Source: CBDBJK01 sp965206395 (GTDB lineage Bacteria > Chloroflexota > Dehalococcoidia > Lucifugimonadales > CATOSD01). Taken from it: a stretch of 64,000 nt of DNA. Location: the NCBI GenBank assembly GCA_965206395.1, contig CBDBJK010000037.1:248001-312000 (forward strand), read 5' to 3'. The notes under the pieces were generated by a model. That model ran no database searches and was not told the DNA's origin. It worked only from the letters and a program-made list of their open reading frames with translations. Shown here one piece after another: positions 7,917 to 14,872 of this stretch (position 1 is its first letter; every line of letters begins with the position of its first letter). Made by a program: the position numbers and the translations under genes.

Positions 7917-8816
7917 ATGGGAGCTAAAATCATAGACGGCACGGCTATGGCTAAAGAGATCAGGGCGGAGGTCACGGAGGGCGTCGTCGAGATGAAGGAG
8001 AAGCACGGTGTCGTGCCGGGTCTTGCCGTCGTGCTGGTCGGAGACGACCCCGCTTCGGCGATATATGTTCGTAACAAGGAAAAGGCCGTCGCTGAAGCTG
8101 GCATATCGTCAGAAACCTTCAGGCCTTCCGCTGACACCACTCAGGACGAGCTACTGTCACTGGTTGAAAGGCTAAATGGCGACGACCGCTTTCACGGGAT
8201 ACTCGTTCAGTTGCCGCTGCCAGACCATATCGACGAGAACACGATCATCGAGGCCATCAACCCTGACAAGGACGCTGACGGCCTGCATCCGATGAGCATG
8301 GGGCGGTTGATGGCTGGCAGGCCGCGTTTCGTGTCAGCGACCCCGGCTGGAATCCAGCAGATGCTCCTGCGCAGCGGCTACGACCCCGAAGGCAAGCACA
8401 TCGTCGTGTGCGGCAGAAGCAACATCGTCGGCAAGCCCGTCGCGAACCTGCTCATGCAGAGAATGGCAGGTTCGAACGCCACCGTCACCGTGTGCCACAC
8501 GCGGACGAAGAATCTCGCAGATGTGACTCGGCAAGCGGATATTCTCATCGCGGCCATGGGGCAGCCGCTATTGATAACCGCCGACATGGTGAAAGAGGGC
8601 GCAGTGGTAATCGACGTGGGAATGAACCGGATCGACGCTCCGGAGAGGAAGCGGGGCTACCGACTGGTGGGCGATGTTGATTTCGGCCCGGTGTCCGAGA
8701 AGGTGGCGGCCATAACGCCTGTGCCGGGCGGCGTCGGCCCGATGACGATTGCCATGCTGCTATTCAACACGCTCAAGGCGGCGCGTCTCTCGATTCACCC
8801 GAACCTGGCGGGCTAA
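7917..8816 (+). CDS. folD: Methylenetetrahydrofolate dehydrogenase/methenyltetrahydrofolate cyclohydrolase
   Basis: The bifunctional enzyme (299 residues) interconverts 5,10-methylene-, methenyl- and 10-formyl-tetrahydrofolate with NADP, supplying one-carbon units to purine synthesis (purQ and purL lie at 55-59 kb). Signatures are VLVGDDPASAIYVRNKEKA with the catalytic YxxxK, QLPLPDHID, DKDADGLHP, the Rossmann GRSNIVGKPVA and the closing PVPGGVGPMTIAML. I start it at the ATG at 7917 because AGGAGG lies 8 nt upstream; the in-frame TTG six codons earlier would place that Shine-Dalgarno inside the gene. The 3' end overlaps the convergent lipoprotein gene by 44 bp. Confidence 0.95.
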   Translation: MGAKIIDGTAMAKEIRAEVTEGVVEMKEKHGVVPGLAVVLVGDDPASAIYVRNKEKAVAEAGISSETFRPSADTTQDELLSLVERLNGDDRFHGILVQLPLPDHIDENTIIEAINPDKDADGLHPMSMGRLMAGRPRFVSATPAGIQQMLLRSGYDPEGKHIVVCGRSNIVGKPVANLLMQRMAGSNATVTVCHTRTKNLADVTRQADILIAAMGQPLLITADMVKEGAVVIDVGMNRIDAPERKRGYRLVGDVDFGPVSEKVAAITPVPGGVGPMTIAMLLFNTLKAARLSIHPNLAG

Positions 8817-9423
8817 CGCTCTCAACTAACGCCAGATACTTGGGCTTGCCAAATATGACCAGCAAGGGTGCGTACTTGAGCACAGAACCTTTGTCGTCCT
8901 CGCCTACATGAAACACGATGTCGCCCTGTGCCTCGGTGCCAATTGGCAAGCCCAGCATCACAGACGACAGGGGGTTATTGGTTTCAACTAGCAGGTCTAC
9001 GGGATATGAATTATCCTGTGAATCAATGAGATTGAAGTCAGACGTGCTATACGTCTTTGTCAACGAGTCCGGGGAGCCGACGTTCCGAACCTTCAAAGAG
9101 ACTACGACCCATTCATGGTCTGGGGGCCTGGATAAGGCATAGCGCAGACTTGAATCGGAAAGAATGGAGCCGACATCATCTACCTGGCCTCGGACAACGC
9201 TCAGAACGGTGACCTCGACGTTGTCCTGGACTATGGAAGAACCCAGCGGCGCTGGCTTGCTGACGCTGGAACCATTGTAGCTCGCCGAAGTGAGGTCGCC
9301 AGTGTCTGAAGCCTCGGCATTCGAGCGAGCCGAATCATCGGTTGCAAGCATGCCGCACGCCGACGATACTAGCATGAGCAACGTTATCGCAATAAACAGG
9401 CTATTTTGCTTTGAAATTTTCAT
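8773..9423 (-). CDS. Lipoprotein with a DUF4352-like domain
   Basis: A 216-residue exported lipoprotein: a short basic start (MKISKQN), a hydrophobic stretch and the lipobox LVSSAC with the Cys as residue 23. A Ser/Ala-rich linker of ~40 residues follows, then a beta-sandwich segment (VEVTVLSVVRG, HEWVVVSLKVRNVGS, FNLIDSQDNSYP, GLPIGTEAQGDIVFHVGEDD) that follows the pattern of DUF4352 domains found in surface lipoproteins of Gram-positive bacteria and Chloroflexota. The domain assignment is by pattern and its ligand is unknown. It converges on and overlaps folD. Confidence 0.72.
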   Translation of the reverse strand: MKISKQNSLFIAITLLMLVSSACGMLATDDSARSNAEASDTGDLTSASYNGSSVSKPAPLGSSIVQDNVEVTVLSVVRGQVDDVGSILSDSSLRYALSRPPDHEWVVVSLKVRNVGSPDSLTKTYSTSDFNLIDSQDNSYPVDLLVETNNPLSSVMLGLPIGTEAQGDIVFHVGEDDKGSVLKYAPLLVIFGKPKYLALVESVSPPGSGESRDAPP

Positions 9424-9489
9424 GCAGCTTGTTCCAAAGTGATTTTTATACCTATTGATACAGATAATCAGACATCACCGATTGCAAAC

Positions 9490-9520
9490 GAATTTTTCGT
9501 GAGGGTTGCCACTCTCACCC
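9490..9520. repeat. Short repeat TGAGGGTTGCC, copy 1 of 3
   Basis: GAGGGTTGCCACTCTCACCC here shares its core with copies at 13055-13086 and 61714-61745. The arms GTGAG and CTCAC could form a small hairpin. The rest of the 180-bp gap between the lipoprotein and queA holds only the queA promoter. Confidence 0.4.
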
Positions 9521-9590
9521 TAATAAGCATGGGAATACCAGAACGAGGGTGGACGTCTGTATTTTCATACTTACGTCAGTATCCAATCGC

Positions 9591-9598
9591 TGTATAAT
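9591..9598 (+). promoter_or_regulatory. -10 box (TATAAT) of queA, leaderless transcript
   Basis: A perfect TATAAT at 9593-9598 ends only 6 nt before the GTG start of queA, so transcription should begin at or next to the start codon. No Shine-Dalgarno precedes the GTG. The -35 region (TTACGT at 9571) is weak. Confidence 0.6.
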
Positions 9599-9604
9599 TG
9601 TTGC

Positions 9605-10636
9605 GTGAAGACCAGCGACTTCGATTACCAGCTCCCCACAGAGTTCATTGCGCAGACACCTATTGAGCCAAGAGACCACTCTCGGCTGATGGTGGTCTCC
9701 CGTACAGACGGCTCTATTCAACATCGTCATTTCTATGACCTGCCCGAATACCTGCGTCAGGGCGACGTTCTTGTGTTCAACGACAGCCGTGTCATTCCGG
9801 CCAGGCTTTACGGCACGCGCGTCGGCACAGGGGGCAAGGTGGAGCTTCTGCTACTGAACAGGCTGTCACCTGGCGTATGGCGCGCCCTCGTCAGGCCGGG
9901 CCGCCGTATGAGGGAGGGCGCTGTGTTCGACTTCTCCACCCACGACGAGACGATGAGCGCAGAGGTACTTCAGGTGGAACCCGACGGCACTCGAATAGTG
10001 AAGCTGTCGGGCGAGGAACATCTGCATAAGATAGGAGTAGTCCCGCTGCCTCCTTACATCCACGAACGGCTAGGCGAGTCGGAGCGGTACCAGACCGTCT
10101 ACTCTCGCGTCGAGGGCAGCATTGCCGCTCCTACGGCGGGTCTGCACTTCACTCCCGGCCTGCTTGAACGCGTGCGTGCAGTTGGAGCGGAGACGATGTT
10201 CGTAACCCTGCACGTCGGCTGGGATTCATTTCGTCCCGTGAAGACCGAAGAGCTTTCGTCCCACGAGATGCATTCGGAATACTGGAAACTCGGACGAGAA
10301 GCCGCCGACGCCATAAACTGGGCCAAGCGAGAAGGCAGGCGAGTAATATCCGCTGGCACGACGGCGACGCGTTTGCTGGAGCAGGCCGCCGCACTTAACA
10401 GCAACGCGGACAACATACTGTCTGAGGGAACGGGCTGGGCAGACCTGTTCATACTGCCAGGCTATCGGTTTCAGGTGGTAGACGCGCTAGTGACGAACTT
10501 TCATCTGCCCAGGTCTACACTGCTCATGCTCGTCAGCGCGCTTGCCGGACGCGAGCTTATCCTGAACGCATACCACGAAGCCGTGGAACATCGCTACCGC
10601 TTCTACAGCTTCGGCGACGCCATGCTTATTCTTTGA
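9605..10636 (+). CDS. queA: S-adenosylmethionine:tRNA ribosyltransferase-isomerase
   Basis: QueA moves the ribosyl part of SAM onto preQ1 in tRNA, giving epoxyqueuosine at wobble position 34. The 343-residue length is typical and the family blocks are all seen: FDYQLPTEFIAQTPIEPRDHSRL at the start, GDVLVFNDSRVIPARLYG, the VEGSIAAPTAGLHFT core, LHVGWDSFRPV, ISAGTTATRLLE and TNFHLPRSTLLMLVSALAGRE near the end. The start is GTG, placed right after the TATAAT box, hence probably leaderless. No other queuosine gene lies in the window. Confidence 0.95.
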   Translation: MKTSDFDYQLPTEFIAQTPIEPRDHSRLMVVSRTDGSIQHRHFYDLPEYLRQGDVLVFNDSRVIPARLYGTRVGTGGKVELLLLNRLSPGVWRALVRPGRRMREGAVFDFSTHDETMSAEVLQVEPDGTRIVKLSGEEHLHKIGVVPLPPYIHERLGESERYQTVYSRVEGSIAAPTAGLHFTPGLLERVRAVGAETMFVTLHVGWDSFRPVKTEELSSHEMHSEYWKLGREAADAINWAKREGRRVISAGTTATRLLEQAAALNSNADNILSEGTGWADLFILPGYRFQVVDALVTNFHLPRSTLLMLVSALAGRELILNAYHEAVEHRYRFYSFGDAMLIL

Positions 10637-10665
10637 GAATTCACGGAAGTCTGCCAAATAATCTC

Positions 10666-10674
10666 TGCTATACT
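10666..10674 (+). promoter_or_regulatory. Extended -10 promoter of the DUF4160-DUF2442 pair
   Basis: TGCTATACT (TG-n plus TATACT) ends 9 nt before the ATG at 10684. The mRNA would have almost no leader, which also supports that ATG over a start further upstream. Confidence 0.55.
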
Positions 10675-10683
10675 GTTAACGTT

Positions 10684-10920
10684 ATGCCAACCGTTATGAG
10701 GAGTGGGGGTTTTCGGTTCTTTTTCTTCAGTAATGAGCGAAACGAACCCCCGCATATCCATGTTGAAGCAGCAGAAAAGTATGCGAAATTTTGGCTCGAT
10801 CCTGTGGATGTAGCCGAGTCTATCAGATTTAGAGGACACGAATTAACCGAATTGAGCCGCATAGTTGATGAACACAGAGGGTTGTTCAAGGAGCGATGGG
10901 ATGAGTTCTTCAATCGCTAG
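10684..10920 (+). CDS. DUF4160 domain protein
   Basis: A 78-residue protein of the DUF4160 family, recognised by the opening MPTVMRSGGFRFFFFSNERNE, the following PPHIHVEAA and a C-terminal LSRIVDEHRGLFKERWDEFF helix. DUF4160 genes commonly sit directly before DUF2442 genes, as here, and the pair has the size and overlap of a type II toxin-antitoxin module; which partner would be toxic is not settled to my knowledge. The stop lies 20 bp inside the next gene. The pair is more AT-rich than queA upstream. Confidence 0.8.
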   Translation: MPTVMRSGGFRFFFFSNERNEPPHIHVEAAEKYAKFWLDPVDVAESIRFRGHELTELSRIVDEHRGLFKERWDEFFNR

Positions 10921-11143
10921 GCCGATGCACGCTTTTGCTACAGAAGTCTGGTTTGACAATGGCATGATATACGTTCGCCTTGTGGACGGCAGAGAAGTTG
11001 GTGCTCCTCTTGAGTGGTTTCCTAGATTACGTGAGGCTAGCGAGTCACAAAGAAGCAGTTGGCGTCTGATTGGAGATGGCACGGGGATTCATTGGGAAGA
11101 TGTAGACGAAGACATCTCCGTAGCCAGTTTGCTAGAGACGTAG
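10901..11143 (+). CDS. DUF2442 domain protein
   Basis: An 80-residue DUF2442 protein with the typical strands VWFDNGMIYVRLVDGREVGAPLEWFPRL and the closing GTGIHWEDVDEDISVASLL. The ATG at 10901 is favoured by GGAG 7 nt upstream; a second in-frame ATG exists at 10925. It overlaps the DUF4160 gene, so the two are coupled. The family fold resembles small DNA- or protein-binding modules and the frequent pairing suggests a toxin-antitoxin or similar accessory module; this is inference. Confidence 0.8.
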   Translation: MSSSIARPMHAFATEVWFDNGMIYVRLVDGREVGAPLEWFPRLREASESQRSSWRLIGDGTGIHWEDVDEDISVASLLET

Positions 11144-11348
11144 CGTTAACTCGAAACTGCTCCGTAATTGAAAACGCCGCCTTCAGATAACATTACCGTC
11201 CAATATACAATATAGACGGCTCGCAAGACTCGCAGCTAAATCTGGAAAATTCCCCTCCCTTTCCTTCTTTCGAAGGGTGTACAACATCCTTTTGTCGCTC
11301 CCTGATTCACGATAGACTTCTGGCAATATCCTGACTGCGCGAGAGACT

Positions 11349-12272
11349 TTGGAAACATCGACTGTAATTTCCGCACGTAAACTGACCAAGCGTTACAACA
11401 ACCTCATCGCGGTGGATGGCATCGACTTTGACATCCGCAAGGGGGAGTGTTTTGGCTTTCTCGGCCCCAATGGTGCGGGCAAAACTACCACGATGAAGAT
11501 GATTACCTGTATCTCTCCGGTAAATGAGGGAGAGCTACTGGTCGATGGCAAAGACGTTCGCCGAAATCAGAAGGCCATCAAGTCGGTGTTGGGGGTGGTG
11601 TCACAGTCGGACAGCCTTGATCCTGACCTAAATGTGATTCAGAACCTGCTGTCATATGGCCGCTTCTTCAATCTGCCGAAAAAGACCGCTCATGACCGCG
11701 CGTGGGAGGCGTTGGAGTTGTTCCAGCTTCAGGAGAGGGCGCAATACAAGCCCGACGAGCTTTCGGGCGGCATGAGGCGCAGGCTCCTGATCGCGCGTGC
11801 ACTTCTGCACGAGCCGAGCATCCTCGTTCTCGACGAGCCAACGACAGGCCTCGACCCGCAGACACGCCTTCTGGTTTGGGACAAGCTCGTTTATCTCAAG
11901 TCACAAGGCATTACCATACTGCTGACCACGCACTACATGGAGGAGGCGTCCTACCTCTGCGACCGTCTGGTGGTTATGGATAACGGCAAAATACTCGTTG
12001 AGGGCGCGCCAAGAGACCTGATTCAGAAGCACGTTGGAGATCAGGTGGTTGAAGTAAGGGTCATGCTCTCGGAAAAAGCTCATGTCATGGACGACCTGCG
12101 CTCAAAGGGACTCGATTTCGATGACAGGGGAGACTCGCTGTTCCTCTATGGCGGGAACGGCGCTATTTCACAGGACAGCGACAACCTGGCGGGATACCAG
12201 GTCGTTCAGCGTTCGGGTAACCTGGAGGACGTATTCCTCCGGCTGACCGGCAGGGGGCTTCGAGAGGAATGA
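11349..12272 (+). CDS. ABC transporter ATP-binding protein (DrrA-like exporter)
   Basis: The 307-residue ATPase has Walker A GPNGAGKTTTMKM, the Q-loop VVSQSDSLDPDL, the signature LSGGMRRRL, Walker B ILVLDEPTTGLDP and the switch His in LLTTHYMEEA. The C-terminal ~90 residues match the DrrA-type extension (GDQVVEVRVML and a final LEDVFLRLTGR). Together with the permease that overlaps its stop it forms an ABC-2 exporter for an unknown lipid, drug or polysaccharide. The start is a TTG without a strong Shine-Dalgarno; no better start exists before the VISARKLTKRY strand. Confidence 0.92.
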   Translation: METSTVISARKLTKRYNNLIAVDGIDFDIRKGECFGFLGPNGAGKTTTMKMITCISPVNEGELLVDGKDVRRNQKAIKSVLGVVSQSDSLDPDLNVIQNLLSYGRFFNLPKKTAHDRAWEALELFQLQERAQYKPDELSGGMRRRLLIARALLHEPSILVLDEPTTGLDPQTRLLVWDKLVYLKSQGITILLTTHYMEEASYLCDRLVVMDNGKILVEGAPRDLIQKHVGDQVVEVRVMLSEKAHVMDDLRSKGLDFDDRGDSLFLYGGNGAISQDSDNLAGYQVVQRSGNLEDVFLRLTGRGLREE

Positions 12273-13057
12273 CTACATTAGCTCAGAGCATACAAGGCAC
12301 GCTCATCTGGGGAGGTTTTCGAGTCTGGCAGCGCAACCGCGACGCTTTCTTGCGCGCTTGGAAAGTGGAGGTCGGCGGTATAGCCATCGAACCCTTCGTA
12401 GTGCTGATAGCCATGGGTTTCGGATTGGGCGGGTACATTGACGAATTCGGCGACCTGACATACGCCGAGTTTGTCGCGCCGGGCATCATCGCAAGCTACG
12501 CCATGTTCCATGCCACTTTCGACAGCACCTTTGGCGCGTACCTGCGTATGGAGACCCACCACGTGTACGAAGCCATCCTGTTCACACCTCTTGGGCCAGA
12601 AGACATCGTTTTAGGGGAGGTCCTCTGGGGGGCTTCCAGATCAGCGTTGACCGGCACGGCAGTGCTGACAGTAGCCTTCCTCTTTGGCCTGGTAGGGTCG
12701 CCCCTAGCCCTCCTTGCCATACCGTCAGCCTACCTCATCGGGTTGACCTTCGCGTCTATCTCGATGATATTGACTGCCACAGCCACCACAATCGGGGCGA
12801 TGAACAACTTCTTTACGCTGGTCATCACGCCGATGTTCTTCTTTAGCGGGGTGTTCTTCCCTTTGGAAAACCTGCCCGACGGCGTCAAAATGGCTTCGTG
12901 GGCGTTGCCTCTCACGCCGGGTGTAGCCCTGGTGCGCGGTCTGGTCACCGGAGACGTTTCCTGGTGGATGCTTGTCTGGGTACTTGAACTGATGACTTTT
13001 ACTACCGTTGCGCTCTGGCTGGCGTCAATGTTCATGAGGCGGCGGCTTATCAAGTAA
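12269..13057 (+). CDS. ABC-2 type transporter permease
   Basis: A 262-residue integral membrane protein with about six hydrophobic segments and the ABC-2 family pattern: an amphipathic N-terminus (IWGGFRVWQRNRDAFLRAWKVE), FVAPGIIASYAMFHATF, YEAILFTPLGPEDIVLGEVLWG, and FTLVITPMFFFSGVFFPLENLP followed by the LPLTPGVALVRGL loop. It is the membrane half of the exporter whose ATPase precedes it with an ATGA overlap. Its nearest kin are NodJ/DrrB-type permeases. The substrate is not indicated by context. Confidence 0.9.
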   Translation: MTTLAQSIQGTLIWGGFRVWQRNRDAFLRAWKVEVGGIAIEPFVVLIAMGFGLGGYIDEFGDLTYAEFVAPGIIASYAMFHATFDSTFGAYLRMETHHVYEAILFTPLGPEDIVLGEVLWGASRSALTGTAVLTVAFLFGLVGSPLALLAIPSAYLIGLTFASISMILTATATTIGAMNNFFTLVITPMFFFSGVFFPLENLPDGVKMASWALPLTPGVALVRGLVTGDVSWWMLVWVLELMTFTTVALWLASMFMRRRLIK

Positions 13058-13086
13058 ATTTCCATGAGGGTTGCCACCTTTGCCAC
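13055..13086. repeat. Short repeat TGAGGGTTGCC, copy 2 of 3
   Basis: AATTTCCATGAGGGTTGCC followed by CCTTTGCCAC closely matches the copy at 61714-61745 and more weakly the one at 9490-9520. It begins on the stop codon of the permease gene. Confidence 0.45.
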
Positions 13087-13096
13087 GTAGATAGAT

Positions 13097-13246
13097 TAAG
13101 AGCGCCTAAGAAAACCGCAATGTCATTCTGAAAGGAGCGAAGTGAAGAATCTAAGCGTCCCATATCATCATGGCAAAGGTTTAGATTCCTCGTCACAGGC
13201 TCCTCGGAATGACATAACGCAAGTTCATTTTGTTAGGCACTCTAAG
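13097..13246. repeat. MITE-like palindromic element
   Basis: About 150 bp with imperfect terminal inverted repeats (AGAGCGCCTAAGAAAA near 13099 and the complement of AGAGTGCCTAACAAAA ending near 13243) enclosing a second inverted pair: GTCATTCTGAAAGGAG...AAGAATCTAA against TTAGATTCCTCG...CTCGGAATGAC. It has no coding capacity. Single arms of the inner repeat recur at 31901-31932 and 42543-42573. It fills much of the 354-bp gap between the ABC exporter and the SelA-like gene. Confidence 0.65.
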
Positions 13247-13302
13247 AATTCTGTGTTGAGCGTAAGTGACACGCCTTATTATTCCCAGTGACGTCCCAAC
13301 AC

Positions 13303-13338
13303 ATCGGGACTCCGATACTCATATCGGAGGACTCCCGA
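13303..13338. repeat. Bulged hairpin (TCGGGA...TCCCGA)
   Basis: TCGGGA-CTCCGAT pairs with ATCGGAG-gac-TCCCGA: 13 bp with a 3-nt bulge and loop ACTCAT. It could act as a terminator without T-tract or be a small repeat; a related double hairpin sits inside the repeat at 36620-36654. Confidence 0.45.
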
Positions 13339-13353
13339 AATAGTTGTGGAGAA

Positions 13354-13362
13354 TGATATAAT
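13354..13362 (+). promoter_or_regulatory. Extended -10 promoter of the SelA-like gene
   Basis: TGATATAAT (TG-n-TATAAT) lies 49 bp upstream of the ATG at 13412. No clear -35 is needed for this promoter class. The leader would be about 43 nt and carries GGAGG 12 nt before the ATG. Confidence 0.6.
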
Positions 13363-13411
13363 CTGCTTCATGCTCTTGCGCAGCAAAATCTATCATGGAG
13401 GCCATTAGGAA

Positions 13412-14545
13412 ATGACATCAAGCGGCGACCCTGCGGAGTTTTATCGTGACCTTGGTGTGAAGCCCGTAATCTCGGCTTCCGGCACCGTGACTGCCTACGG
13501 TGGCAGCAAGCTGCGTCCCGAAGTTATGGACGTGATGAACAGGGCCGCCACGACGATGGTAAACATGGATGAGCTTAACAAGGCCGCGGGCAAGGTCATT
13601 GCAGAAGTTACCGGCGCAGAGGCTGGATTCGTATGCAGCGGAGCCGCTGGCGGCCTGATATTGCAGGCGGCGGCGGTCGTGGCAGGCTCGGACCCAAAGA
13701 AGATGGCCCAGCTTCCCAATACAGAGGGCCTCAAGAACGAGATTATCATTCACAGAAGCCATCGCTTCCCCTACGACCAGAGCTATCGCTCCGTCGGGGC
13801 CAACTTCGTCGAGATAGGCGATGGCAGGCGCTGCCAACCCTGGGAGTTGGAAGCGGCATTTAGTGAGAAGACTGCGGCAGTCGCCTATCTTTTTTCACCA
13901 TTTGTTTCACGCAGGGCCATTCCTTTCCCCGATGTGTGCGAGATCGCCCACGCCCACGGCGTGCCAGTGATTGTTGACGCGGCTTCGTTCGTCCCGCCAA
14001 GGGCTAACCTGCGCAGGTTCATCGCCGACGGCGCGGACATGGTTGTGTACAGCGGCGGCAAGGGGGTGCGAGGCCCCCAGGGCGCTGGAATCCTGTGCGG
14101 ACGCGCCGACCTCATCGACGCCGCCTTCGCCAACGCAAGCCCTCATCAGTTCATCGGACGCGGCCTAAAGGTCGCCAAAGAGGAGATCATCGGCCTCATC
14201 CACGCATTGCAGATATTCGTTAACGAGGACGAAGACGCCGAGAACAAGCGTTATAGAGAGATGTGCCAGCGCGCGGTGGACGCCCTCATAGAAATTCCGG
14301 GGGTCAAGGTCACACTGGAACATGACAGAGTCAACTATATGATACCTCACGCCTTGATCAAGTTCGCCGGGGACCGGAGAGGTCGCAGCCGAGACGAGGT
14401 GTCGAAGGCGCTGACCGAAGGCGACCCCGCTATATACATGCACACCATCGGCGACCCTGACGAGATGGCTCTAGACCCGTTTAACCTGAACGACGATGAG
14501 CTTGAAGTGGTCATCAACAGGCTGCGCGAGGAGCTTCTCAAGTAA
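13412..14545 (+). CDS. SelA-like PLP-dependent enzyme (L-seryl-tRNA(Sec) selenium transferase family)
   Basis: A 377-residue fold-type I PLP enzyme. The core reads VKPVISASGTVTAYGGS, then a glycine-rich CSGAAGGLILQAA cofactor loop, PVIVDAASFVPP with the PLP-binding Asp, and YSGGKGVRGPQGAG with the Schiff-base Lys (K217). It belongs to the SelA/DgaE-like branch but is about 80 residues shorter than true SelA and lacks the N-terminal tRNA-binding part, so a sugar-acid ammonia-lyase or aldolase-like role is more likely than Sec-tRNA synthesis. It stands alone with its own promoter. True SelA function cannot be excluded without a tree, which matters because of the Sec candidate at 18261. Confidence 0.78.
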   Translation: MTSSGDPAEFYRDLGVKPVISASGTVTAYGGSKLRPEVMDVMNRAATTMVNMDELNKAAGKVIAEVTGAEAGFVCSGAAGGLILQAAAVVAGSDPKKMAQLPNTEGLKNEIIIHRSHRFPYDQSYRSVGANFVEIGDGRRCQPWELEAAFSEKTAAVAYLFSPFVSRRAIPFPDVCEIAHAHGVPVIVDAASFVPPRANLRRFIADGADMVVYSGGKGVRGPQGAGILCGRADLIDAAFANASPHQFIGRGLKVAKEEIIGLIHALQIFVNEDEDAENKRYREMCQRAVDALIEIPGVKVTLEHDRVNYMIPHALIKFAGDRRGRSRDEVSKALTEGDPAIYMHTIGDPDEMALDPFNLNDDELEVVINRLREELLK

Positions 14546-14872
14546 ATTATGGGTTACCATTGGGAATCTGCCGTCCCCTGGTCGGGCGTAGTATCTGTTG
14601 GTGGTTTTTGATAACCATGTTCTTCTAGTTTATTCTAGATGAGCTCTCATACCTTTGGAGGATAGAGCTATCAACCTTTTGTCTCCTCAGAAATCGATAA
14701 AGTTTCCGATGACGTTTGATAACCGTTGATTTACACTTCTGTTCAAAAATCTGTGAATGCTTGTCGACCATAATTCTCAGATAAGCAGAATTAGTACTGC
14801 GGTGAGCGTCAACCAATAGACGTCCATGCATTAAACGTAATTGACGTCCAACGCAAGGAGGAGATTGGCGCA
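14546..14872. other. Intergenic region without recognised gene
   Basis: The 327 bp between the SelA-like and MMPL genes hold no convincing ORF. The only structure I see is a pair of similar words, AGACGTCCATGC and TGACGTCCAACGC, spaced 26 bp apart (about 14818-14856) just before the AAGGAGGAG Shine-Dalgarno of the MMPL gene, which could be a direct-repeat operator. Confidence 0.35.

Noticed and set aside
13412..14545. True SelA
   Set aside because: The protein is about 80 residues too short and lacks the N-terminal tRNA-binding region, so I kept it as SelA-like only.
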